DNA from: Castor canadensis
Taxonomy: Eukaryota > Chordata > Mammalia > Rodentia > Castoridae
NCBI RefSeq assembly: GCF_047511655.1
Contig: NC_133401.1
Coordinates: 13,176,001 to 13,240,000 of the forward strand
Length of the DNA stretch: 64,000 nucleotides
Direction: 5' to 3'
The notes under the pieces are model-generated. The model made no database searches. It saw only the letters and a list, made by a program, of their open reading frames with translations, and had not been told where the DNA came from. How positions within the stretch are numbered: position 1 is the first letter of the stretch; each line of letters begins with the position of its first letter. This document shows, in pieces, positions 38,501-48,984 of the stretch. The position numbers were made by a program, and so were the translations under genes.

Positions 38501-39413
38501 TAAAGTTGATACAGGAAAGAGTAGGAAATACTCTGGAGTTAGTAGGTATAGGTAAGAACTTTCTCAACAAAACCCCAGCACCACAGCAACTAAGAGATAG
38601 CATAGATAAATGGGACCTCATAAAGCTAAAAAGCTTTTGTTCATCAAAAGAAATGGTCTCTAAACTGAAAAGAACACCCACAGAGTGGCAGAAAATATTT
38701 GCCAGCTATACATCAGAGAAAGGACTGATAACCAGAATATATAGGGAACTTAAAAAACTAAATTCTCCCAAAACTAATGAGCCAATAAAGAAATGGGCAA
38801 GTGAACTAAACAGAACTTTCTCAAAAGAAGAAATTCAAATGGCCAGAAAACACATGAAAAAATGCTCACCATCTCTAGCAATAAAGGAAATGCAAATTAA
38901 AACCACACTAAGATTCCACCTCACCCCTGTTAAAATAGCCATCATTAGTAACACCACCACCAACAGTTGTTGGCTAGGATGAGGGGAAAAAGGAACCTTC
39001 TTACACTGTTGGTGGGAATGTAAACTAGTACAACCACTCTGGAAAAAAATTTGGAGGCTACTTAAAAAGTTAAACATTGATCTACCATTTGATCCAGCAA
39101 TACCACTCTTGGGGATATACCCTAAAGACTGTGACACAGGTTACTCCAGAGGCACAGCCTCTGCACAGCCATGTTTATTGCGGCACTATTCACAATAGCC
39201 AAGTTATGGAAACAGCCAAGATGCCCCACCACTGATGAATGGATTAAGAAAATGTGGTATCTATACACAATGGAATTTTATGCAGCCATGAAGAAGAATG
39301 AAATGTTATCATTCGCTGGTAAATGGATGGAATTGGAGAACATCATTCTGAGTGAGGTTAGCCTGGCCCAAAACACCAAAAATCGTATGTTCTCCCTCAT
39401 ATGCGGACATTAG
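35560..39413 (+). pseudogene. Family A L1 ORF2, copy 3, near full length but broken
   Basis: ORF2 starts 50 bases after ORF1, as usual for L1. The endonuclease (35560-36260) shows LNVNGLNSPIKRH, LQETHLTDRNKH, VVVGDFNTPLSS and GTFSKIDHILGHK. It is broken by a perfect 23 bp tandem duplication at 36213-36258. The RT part has [33 protein letters not shown] and FADDMILYL with FADD at 37679-37690. Further breaks: stop near 36752, TAA near 37038, a shift near 37870, a TGA near 38981 in the Cys-rich region, and an insertion near 39160. The carboxyl end LICGH and stop lie at 39397-39413. The span of about 3.85 kb equals a full L1 ORF2. Confidence 0.92.
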
Positions 39414-39905
39414 ATCAAGGGCAAACAAAGCAAGGGGATTGGACTTTGAGCACATGATAAAAGCGAGAGCACACAAGGGAGGGGTGAGGATAGGTAAGAC
39501 ACCTAAAATATTAGCTAGCATTTGTTGCCCTTCACACAGAGAAACTAAACAGATACCTTTAAAGCAACTGAGGCCAATAGGAAAAGGGGACCGGAACTAG
39601 AGAAAAGGTTAGATCAAAAAGAATTAACATAGAAGGTAACACACATGCACAGGAAATCAATGTGAGTCAACTCTCTGTATAGCTATCCTTATCTCAACTA
39701 GCAAAAACCCTTGTTCCTTCCTATTATTGCTTATACTCTCTCTCCAACAAAATTAGAAATAAGGGCAAAATAGTTTCTGCCGTGTTTGAGGGGGTAGGGA
39801 GGAAATGGAGGGGGTGGAGTGGGTGGTAAGGGAAGAGGTGGGGCAGGGGGGAGAAATGACCCAAGCATTGTATGCACATATGAATAATAAAACAATTTTA
39901 AAAAG
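39414..39905 (+). mobile_element. Family A L1 3' UTR and tail, copy 3
   Basis: The UTR starts with GATCAAGGGCAAACAAAGC and holds AAAAAGAATTAACATAGAAG near 39617. A polypurine tract follows at 39785-39855. The end reads ATGCACATATGAATAATAAA, with the tail CAATTTTAAAAAGC at about 39891-39905. The same tail occurs at 46856-46869. There is no clear target-site duplication with the left edge. Confidence 0.85.
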
Positions 39906-39934
39906 CCAAAAAAATTAAAATAAAACTTTTTTGT

Positions 39935-40140
39935 TTTAGATGCGGGGATCAGGAGTGCTGACCTGTGAGCCGTGTTTTTTAGTAGTTGCTTTTTTCTTTG
40001 TGAATTCAAGGATTGATTTGCTTCTCACTGGTTATGGGACCTTGTGGTTTTCCTTAAGCTTCCCCAGTATCTTCCTTCTTTGGAGTACTTAGGCACTGCC
40101 AGGATTTAGGGATGTCAATAATCCGCCATCTTGCCTTGTC
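39935..40140 (-). promoter_or_regulatory. Family B L1 5' end fragment, minus strand
   Basis: The sequence aligns to 31480-31665 over about 200 bases (shared GGGGATCAGG, CTATGGGA/TTATGGGA and CCTTCTTTGG blocks) and ends with AATCCGCCATCTTGCC at 40120-40135. Read on the minus strand that end is a well-kept CAAGATGGCGG YY1-type start. Only the first 200 bases of the element remain. Confidence 0.75.
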
Positions 40141-40144
40141 TCCT

Positions 40145-42781
40145 AAGGATTATTTTTCTTCATATACTCTGCCAATTTTTTGTGTTATTAGAGATATTCT
40201 AATTTAGGTAAAATGAACTCAGAATGTAGTTTTGATTTAAATTTGCCTTATTGACAAAGATATTGAACTCCTTTTCTTATATTTATTGCCTATTTGTACT
40301 TCTTTTGAGAAGCATCTGTTCAGATCATTTGGCCATTTTTGGTTGGGTTACTTGTTCTTTTGTTAATTTGGGATGTTCTTATATATGCTGGTTTTTAATC
40401 CTTCATCAGATTAATAACTGGAAAAGATTTTCAGCCCTTTGGCAGGTTGTTGTTCACTCTGTTGATTGTTCCTTTTGCTTCAAAGAAGACAAGTAGTTTA
40501 AACTAATCCCGTTTGTTAATTCTTGCTTTTATTTCCCAGGGTGCTGAATCTATTTTAGGAAATCAATGCCTATACCAGTATCCTCAATTGTATCCCTGTT
40601 TTCTTTTAGGAATTTCAAAGTTTCCGGTTTTCCATTAAGGTCTTTGATCCATTTTGTGTTGACTTTTGTACCTGGTAAGAGAAAAAGAGTCAAGCTTCAC
40701 TGTTCTACATATGAACATCCAGTTTTCCCAGCATCATTTGTTGAAGGAGTTGTCATCCCTTCAATGTACATTTTGGCATAGGTAGAGAGCCAAATAGAAC
40801 AAAATAGAGAGCCTATTTTATTCCATTGGACTATATGTTTCTTTGTGTGCCTGTTTCATTTTATTATGGCTCTGTAATATATCATGAAATCAGGCAGAGT
40901 TGCCTCCAGTATTTACTTTGATGAAAATTGCTTTGAATATTTTGTTTCTTTTGTATTTACATAAGAATTTCAGCATTGTTTCTCTAATTCTCTGTAGAAA
41001 GTCATTGGTATTTTATGGGAGTGCATTGAATGTGTAGGTTTCCATTGGGAATGTGGCCATTTTAACAATATTGTTTTCCCCAACCAATGACAAGGGAGGT
41101 CTTTCCAATTTTAGTGTCTTCTTCAAGTCCTTTTTGGGGGTTGGAAATTTTTCATTATACAGGTTTTTCTTCTCTTTTTTTATGTGTAGTCCTGGGTAAT
41201 TTAATTTTTTGAGATCTTGGTAAATGTGATTAATTTCTTTTTTTCTCAACAAAATCATTATTGATCTTGAATTGATTATTGATGCTGAAGAGCTTCCAAT
41301 TTTATGTTGATTTTGAATCCTGCTACATTGCTGAGTTCATTTGTGAGTTACAATAGCATTTGTATATAGTCATTGGGGTTTCTCTGGATAGAACCATATC
41401 ATCTGTACATGGGTATAGTTTTTTTCTCTCCTTTCCTATTTGTATGCATTTTATTTATCTCTTGAACAATTGCTCTAGCTAAAACTTCTAGTAGTTTATT
41501 GAACAAGAGGTCAAGAAGCTTTCCTTATCTCAGATAAAATGCTTCAATCTTTCCCTTCAATAGGATGTTGCTATGGGTTTGTGAGATGAATGTATGTGTG
41601 TGTGTGTGGTGTGTGTATATATAGTACACCTTTACAACAGTGAAGTGAGAGCCTTCTTCCAACTTATGAAGCCTTTTATCATAAAAGGATGCTAAATTTT
41701 ATTCAAGGGTTTTCCTCTAGCTATTGAAATGATCATGAAATTTTTATTCTTGAATGATTTGTGTATGTTAAACCATCCTTGAATCCTGGGAATTGCACCA
41801 ACTTGATTATGTGCTGTGATCCATTTTATGTGCTCTTGATTTAATCAGCAATTATTACATTGAAGATGTCAATCAAGGATATTATTCTATAAGTGATACT
41901 GTCCTTGTAAAAATGGTCATATTCCTTCCCTTTCAATTTTATTGGATACTTTGTGGAATATTTGTGTCAGTTCCTATCTAAAAGCCAGGTAAAATTCAAC
42001 AGTAAATCCTTCAGATTTGGGGACTTTCTTTATTGTAGGACTATTACAGTTTCAATCCCATTGCTGGGTACTGATGTACTAAGGGTTTGAAATATCCTCT
42101 TTGATAATTTTGGTGAGTCATTTGTCCAGAAATTTGTCCATTTCTGCTATATTTTATGATTTCTTGCTAATTTTAAACACATTACCTGATATCCTTATTT
42201 TTTTCTCTAATATTCCTTAGTGAGCCTATGAATTTCAGAAGTATCTGTTGGAAAATCCCAATTCACATATTTTTTTACTTCTTCATCTCTCTCTTTTAAT
42301 GAGTTTAGATGTGAGTTATTCAATTTGGTTTATCATTTCAAATATTCTACTCCTTTCATTCATCCTTTGTATCATGTTTACTCTGTTCCATTTATTTAAC
42401 CAGGTATTTATCATTTCTTTTCTTCCACTACCTTTAGGTTTGGTTCTTTTATGTTTTTAAAACATTGAATCCAGCAATTTATTTGGGATCTCTCTACTTC
42501 TTACAGGTATGCATCATAGCTATACATTTCACACCTGGTAGTGAGTTCGAGGTAATTCGCAAGTACTGCAATGCTTTGTTTTGTTTCCATTTTTATTTGG
42601 TTTTAGGATTTTTTAACTCACCCCTGATTTCCTCGATGGCCATGGTTTCTTCAAGTATATTTGTTTGTATACATTCTATAGTTTTTCTTCCTGTGATTTA
42701 TGCTGCCATTCCATTGTGACTAATAAGATGGGAGAAATTAATTTTGAAATTGTTAAGACTTGATTTATGGAGTCTGTAACC
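40145..42781 (-). mobile_element. Old L1 ORF2 (late and RT part), minus strand
   Basis: Read on the minus strand, blocks run from the ORF2 tail (40250-40480, reverse of a GACAACTTGCCAAAG-like block) through the thumb (41013-41258, YQDLKKLNYPGLH frame) to the RT core (41400-41480, reverse of the GIQIGK-like and ADD region) and the connection region. It is diverged and full of stops. It continues at 44145 after the younger insertion. Confidence 0.75.
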
Positions 42782-42794
42782 AGGGAGCCCATTT

Positions 42795-43870
42795 TTTCTT
42801 TCTTTTTGTTTTTTATTACTTGTATTTTTTTTCTTTATTCATTTATTTATATGTGGGTACGTGTTTGGGCCATTTCTCCCCCCTGCCCCTCATCCCCCCA
42901 TCCCCCTCTCTTCCAGGAAGAAACTGTTCTGCCCTCTTCTCCAATTTTTGTTGAAGAGAAGACATAAGCAATAATAAGAAAGGCATAGCACTTTTGCTAG
43001 TTTGAGATAAGTATAGCTATACAGAGAGATTCCTAGCATTGCTTCCATGCACATGTGTATTACAACCTGAATTGATTCATCTCTACCAGACCTCTTCACT
43101 ACTTCCTGGTCACCTTCCCATACTGACTGCTGTCATTTTAAGGTTACTATATTATCTCCTCTACAGTGGGCACATCAAACACTTTCAAGTTTTGGGTTTC
43201 CTACCTTTCCCTATTCCTCCCGTATGTGTTCTCTCCTTAGTATGTGACTCATGTTCAATAATATTACTGCATTTGTTTTAGGTCTACAATCCACATATGA
43301 GGGAGAACATATGATTTCTGGCCTTCTGAGCCTGGGTAATTTTGCTTAAAGTGACATTCTCCAGTTCCATCTATTTACTTGCAAATGACAAGATTTCATT
43401 CCTCTTCATGTCTGAGTAAAATTCCATTGTGTATAAATACCACATTTTCTTAATCCATTTGTCAGTAGTGGGGCATCTTGGCTGTTTCTGTAACTTGGCT
43501 TTTGTGAATAGTGTTGCAATAAACATGGGTGTGCAGGTGCCTATGGAGTACCCTGAGTCACATTCCTTTGGGCATATCCCTAGGAGTGAGATTGCTGGAT
43601 CATATGGCAGATCTATATTTAGTTTTTTAAGAAGCCTCTATATTGTTTTCCAGAGTGGTTGTTCTAGCTTACATTCCCAGAAGCAGTGTATGAGGGCTCC
43701 TTTTTCCTCACATCTTCACCAACATTTGTTGTTGGTGGTGTTTTTAATGATAGCTATTCTGACAGGGGTGAAGTGGAATCTTAATGTGGTTTTGATTTGC
43801 ATTTCCTTTATGGCCAGAGATGGTGAGCATTTTTTCTTTTTTTTTCTTTTTTTTTTTGGCTATTTGGATC
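42795..43870 (-). mobile_element. Younger L1 3' end inserted in old L1, minus strand
   Basis: A poly(T) at 42791-42830 marks the A-tail of a minus-strand L1. The 3' UTR and the ORF2 end follow, with the reverse of CCAAGATGCCCCACTACTGA near 43470 and of ACACTGCTTCTGGGAATGTA near 43685. The 5' truncation is at about 43870. Imperfect direct repeats AGGGAGCCCATTT (42782-42794) and AGGAAGCCCATTT (43871-43883) are target-site duplications. The copy resembles family A but is more diverged. Confidence 0.85.
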
Positions 43871-43883
43871 AGGAAGCCCATTT

Positions 43884-44144
43884 AAGCAAAGGGGTAGATG
43901 GGAATTTGATAAGACAGGTTGGTGGATGAGTGTGCTACAAGTGGAACATAAAGTGTGGATAAGAGACCTCTGGATGAAGAAAAATGAGAGGTAAAGAAGC
44001 GGTGGTCCTCTGGAGAGGAGACTTGATATCAATGTCCTGACACATAAAGGATTTGGGAGATGTGATCTGTGTCTCCTGAGGCCAGAATTTTGGGGTCAGG
44101 TGGATTCACATTCTCTCATTAATTATATGAGCAAATGTAATCAC
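43884..44144. other. Unassigned stretch within old L1 block
   Basis: G/A-rich sequence without any recognised frame or repeat. It may be an older insertion or a diverged L1 part. Confidence 0.45.
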
Positions 44145-45600
44145 TTTTTAAAACGTTCCATGTGCTGATGAAAAGGGTGTATATTTCCTGCTCTTTGGTG
44201 AAGTACACGTGTGTTAACTCCATGTGATCTATATTATAAGTTTACTTTGATGCTTCTTTGTTTATCTATTACAGGGATACTCTACCTATTGGTGCGAGTG
44301 GGGTTTTACATCACCCACTGCTATGTGAGAGTCTAACTTTCACTATATGTCCAATAGTGTTTGTTTTATAAATGTTATTGCTTTAATTTTTGGTGCATAT
44401 ATGCTTACAATCATATCTTCTTGGTGGAGTATTCCCTTTGTCAATATGCAGTGGCATTCTTTATCTCTTCTGACTAATTTTGACTTTAATTCTGCTTCTT
44501 CAGACATGAATTTAGCTTCTCCTGCTTGCTTGGACTACAGTTGCTTGAAATATCATTTTGAAGCTTTTGCTTTCAGACTCTAAAATTTTTTACTGGTGAA
44601 GAGATCTTTGTGCAGACAAGAAAGTGTTGGGTCTTTACTTTAATCCAACCCACAGTATACTTTTAAATGGAAATTAAGGCCATTTACATTCAGAGTTATT
44701 ATTAAAAGGAATGTACCTGTTCCAGTCATTTTGTTGTTTTCTTCTGGATGTTTTCAATATTCTACATTGGTTTCATACTCTCTAGTTGATCTTAGAGTAT
44801 TGATGGTTTACTGTGTTAATAATATTTAATGCTTTCCTAATTCCCATTTGCTTTTCTAAGGGTTTGAAATATTCAAAACCTATTCTTCTAGTGATATTTG
44901 CTTTTTCCATGGTGTGATGACTGCATATATCTTTCTCTTCTACATGTAGTAAATACTTTCTGTTATTTTGCTCATGAAGTCTCTTGTTTTGCTCTTTTCT
45001 TGAATGCTATTATTTCCTCTGTGATTCTGAATGATATTTTTGCTGGAGATTGTAATCCATGTTGGTAATTATTTTCCTTATGCATTTGTTTCTTTAGGTA
45101 ATTATTTTTCTCTGCAATGAAGAAATTCATGAGACCAGTACATCATTCCTCCTGCTGAGAAATCTGTTGCTACTCCAATGTAACCTGCCACTACTCCCTT
45201 TCAACTTTAAATATTCTTTCTTGCATCCTTTCAACAGATTGAGTATGTCATGAAGATTTTTTTCTTGGATGCCTATTTGGCATCTTAAATGGTCCTTGTA
45301 TCTGGATGTTCATGTCTTTCCCATGATTTGGTCAATTTTCTGCTATTGATCCACTTAATGGTTTTCCTTTGTCTTTAGTTTGGAGCTCTTCATCCTTGTC
45401 TCTTCTGATCATTTGTGCAGTTGGTCTTTAATGGTGTCCCAGATCTAATGTGTTTATCATTCATTCTTTCTTATTTTTTTCTTCATTATTATATGAATGT
45501 GGTCATTGACCAATCTTATCTTTAGGCCCCAATGTGCTTTTTTTTCACTTGATGGACTCTTTTGGTTTGGCTTTCAAGTGACTTTTTATTTTGAGATAAC
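44145..45600 (-). mobile_element. Old L1 endonuclease and ORF1 part, minus strand
   Basis: On the minus strand the blocks TTTTTGGTGCATATATGCTT, CAGTGGCATTCTTTATCTCT and AATTAAGGCCATTTACATTC are the reverse of the endonuclease start of ancient L1. The following 800 bases are ORF1-like. This is plausibly the 5' continuation of 40145-42781. Confidence 0.65.
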
Positions 45601-46144
45601 CCACTTCTCATTTCTGGAGTGAGATTTTTCTCTCGCTCCCTTGTTGGAGCAAGCTTTCTCTCACTCCTGGTTATTACTGAACCTAACTGGGGCTAACTGG
45701 AGGCAACTGGAGATTCAGAAAAGACACAAGATAGACAAACAGACCGGATGTGTTGGGCATGTAGGTGGAGATGCACAACGCTCATTGTTTTCTCTATCTT
45801 TATTCTTTAAGGCCTTACTCCTTTACAGTTCTTTAAAACCTTGCTTCTAAAGTCTTCTTTAAAACCTTGCTTAAAACCTCTTTCTTTACACTCACTCTGT
45901 CCCATGTTTTCTCTCAGCTGTTCTTTAGCATAATCTCTCAAAGTCTTTGCCCCCAAACTTGCACTGTCTCTTTAGCTTTCTTAAAGCCTCAGAGCTCAGA
46001 CTTGCAAGCAACAGCAGCTATGCCTAAAATCTGCATATGCATAACTCTTAAAGTCCCCATCCTTAGACTTGCACTGTTCCATATTCTCTTTAGTTTTTCC
46101 TTAGTTTAGCTTTTCTAAAGCCTGTGTATAAAGTTCTCAGTGCA
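45601..46144. other. Unassigned block, possible LTR
   Basis: The block starts at a repeated CTCTCGCTCCC/GAGCAAGCTTTCTC motif. It has internal direct repeats of CTTTAAAACCTTGCTT (three partial copies near 45830-45870) and CTTAAAGTC-like units. It ends where a young L1 starts. The repetitive, C/T-rich content recalls an LTR, but no TATA, polyA and border set could be confirmed. Confidence 0.3.
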
Positions 46145-46869
46145 TATTCACAATAGCCAAGTTATGGAAACAGCCAAGATGCCCCACCACTGACGAATGG
46201 ATTAAGAAAATGTGGTATCTATACACAATAGAATTTTATGCAGCCATGAAGAAGAATGAAATGTTATCATTCGCTGGTCAATGGATGGAATTGGAGAACA
46301 TCATTCTGAGTGCAGTTAGCCTGGCCCAAAAGACCAAAAATCGTATGTTCTCCCTCATATGTGGACATTAGATCAAGGGCAAACACAACAATGGGATTGG
46401 ACTTTGAGCACATGATAAAAGCGAGAGCACACAAGGGAGAGGTGAGGATAGGTAACACACCTAAAAAATTAGCTAGCATTTGTTGCCCTTCACACAGAGA
46501 AACTAAAGCAGATACCTTAAAAGCAACTGAGGCCAATAGGAAAAGGGGACCAGGAACTAGAGAAAAGGTTAGATCAAAAAGAATTAACCTAGAAGGTAAC
46601 ACACATGCACAGGAAATCAATGTGAGTCAATGCCCTGTATAGCTATCCTTATCTCAACCAGCAAAAACCTTGTTCCTTCCTATTATTGCTTATACTCTCT
46701 CTACAACAAAATTAGAAATAAGGGCAAAATAGTTTCTGCCGTGTTTGAGGGAGTGGGGAGGAAATGGAGGGGGTGGAGTGGGTGTAAGGGAAGAGGTGGG
46801 GCAGGGGGGAGAAATGACCCAAGCATTGTATTGTATGCACATATGAATAATAAAACAATTTTAAAAAGC
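46145..46869 (+). mobile_element. Family A L1 3' end, short copy
   Basis: A 5'-truncated copy starts inside the ORF2 tail (ATTCACAATAGCCAAGTTAT). It keeps the frame [20 protein letters not shown] and ends ORF2 near 46371. The complete 3' UTR runs to ATGAATAATAAAACAATTTT, with tail CAATTTTAAAAAGC at 46856-46869. It is nearly identical to 39184-39905 and 59927-60630, which indicates a recent insertion. No clear target-site duplication was found. Confidence 0.9.
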
Positions 46870-48984
46870 AATGTGGTGGTAGGAATACATATTCCATTTT
46901 GATATGAGGTCCTTCTCCATAACCCACCTTCTCTTGTTGATATGCATGAGGTGTTGATTTGTTGTGTAGTATTGAGTTTAATTCCAAATGAACTTTCTGT
47001 AGTTTCCCAGTAGCATTTTGTCTGAGATTAGTGCTTTTTTACACAATACATATTATATTGGAGTTTAATGGAACTATTTTCTCTATAGTTCTTGCAAGAA
47101 TGATGTCCCCCTGGTAGTTCAGGCAGGTGTGGTATAGACAGAACAATCTTGTTACCAGTGTGCCATCTGTTATGGTGTGGGGCTGACCTGTGCTGAGATT
47201 CCTCATAGTTCTGCTGCCCACTATAACTGTGCTATTTCTCCAGGTTGCTGCTAGCATGAAAATATCCACCAGTGTGACTTCAAGTCTTCTTAGCCTTGCC
47301 TATTTGAGTCCCTATAATAGGAACCACCATGCTGATTTCCATAGTGGCTGCTAATTAAGGGCCCCTTCCCCTGGCATTCTCACCAGCATTTGCTGTTTGT
47401 TTACTTGGTGATGTCCATTCTGACCAGGGTGAGGTGGAATTCAATTTCATTTTGTTTTGAATTTCCTCTATGGTTAAAGATTTTGAACATTTTTAATGTA
47501 TTTATTGTATTCTTCTGAGAAGAAATACAATTTATTGGCCCATTTGTTAATTGGATTGTTTTGTTTTTCAATTTTTAAATTCTTTCTTGTTTCTGGATAT
47601 AAATCTATTGTCAGGTAAATACGTAGTAAAGGTCTTTCCCATTTATAGGTGTTCTCTTCAGTCCAGTAATTGTTTCTTTAATGTGAATACACTTTTTTAA
47701 TTTGATGAAATCCAATTTGTTGATTCTTGGCATTATTTCCTAAGCTATTGGAATCCTATTCAGACAGATTTTTTATGCCTATATCTTAAAGAGTTTTCTC
47801 AATATTTTCCTACTGTAATATAAAGTTTCAGTCCTCATATTAAGGACCTTGACCCAGTTTGAATTGATTTTCATACAGAGTAAAAGATAGGGATCTACAG
47901 TCTTCTATGTGTTGATATCAGTATTCCTATTAAAGACAGTGTCTTTTCACCAATGCATGTTTTGGCCACTTTGTCAAAAAGTATTTTTGCCTGTTGTTGA
48001 TGGCTTTATTTATGTGTCTTCTTTATATTCCATTGACCTATATGTGTGGTTTTATAACAATGTCTTTTTTAAGGAGGCTGTCTTTTGGCACCTTTGTCAA
48101 GAATCAAATGGCTCTAGCTGGTAGACTCATTTCATAGTCTTCTATTTTTTCCATTCTACTTCCTTCAGTTTTCATGCTATTTTTGTTACTATAATTCTAT
48201 AGTATAATTTGAAATCAGGTCTGTGATTCATCCAGCATTGCTCTTTTTGTCCAAGATTCCTTTTGATATTTGGCTTTTGTTTTTTTTGCTTGCCTGTGAA
48301 ATTTTGGATTGTTTTATGTGTGGTACATGGTTTGAACTCAGGGCATCTTCAGTGAGGATTTCGTTGAAACTATAGATTGCTTTCAGTAAGGTAACCATTT
48401 TCACAATAATAATTTTGCAGATGAATGAACATAGGAGCTTTTTCCACCTGTTAGTGTCTTCTATTTCTTTCTTCAATATTTTATTGTTTTCATTGTAGTG
48501 ATCTTTTACTTCCTTGCTTAGGATTATTCCTAGGTCATTTTGAGACTATTATGAATGGGATTTTTTTTATTTCTAAGTAGGTTTGTTATTGATAAACAGA
48601 GAAGTTGCTGATTTTCATACATTAATTTTTGAGTCCTGATACATTTCTAAAATGTTTATCAAATCTAAGATTTTTATGGTGTATTCTTTAGGATCTTTTG
48701 AGTATTGGATCACGTCATCTGCAAATAGAATTGATTTGACTTCTTTTATAGTTTTTATACTTTTATTCTTTTTCTTGCCTGTTGCTCTAACAATTTTAGT
48801 CCCCTGTTGCATAAGAGTGGGGAAAATAAACAGCCTTGTCACATTCCTGATTTTAGAAGATATGTTTCATTTCTTCATTGTTTGGTACAATATTGGCTAA
48901 AGTTTTATAATATACAGACTTTCTTGTATTTAGGTATGCCCTTTTTATGCTTCTTTGAGGCTTTATAATGGAGGAATGTTGAAA
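46870..48984 (-). mobile_element. Old L1 3' half, minus strand
   Basis: From about 47330 the minus strand carries ancient L1 ORF2 blocks: the reverse of TTCTGACCAGGGTGAGGTGG, CCCATTTGTTAATTGGATTG, AGGATCTTTTGAGTATTGGA and GGATCACGTCATCTGCAAAT (the ADD active-site region). The first 450 bases are probably its 3' UTR but are not individually recognised. A very decayed ID-like string near 48318-48345 was not called. Confidence 0.7.

Noticed and set aside
48318..48345. ID-like B box text (GGTTTGAACTCAGGGC) in an old L1
   Set aside because: Only about 30 bases resemble an ID element and there is no A box or tail.
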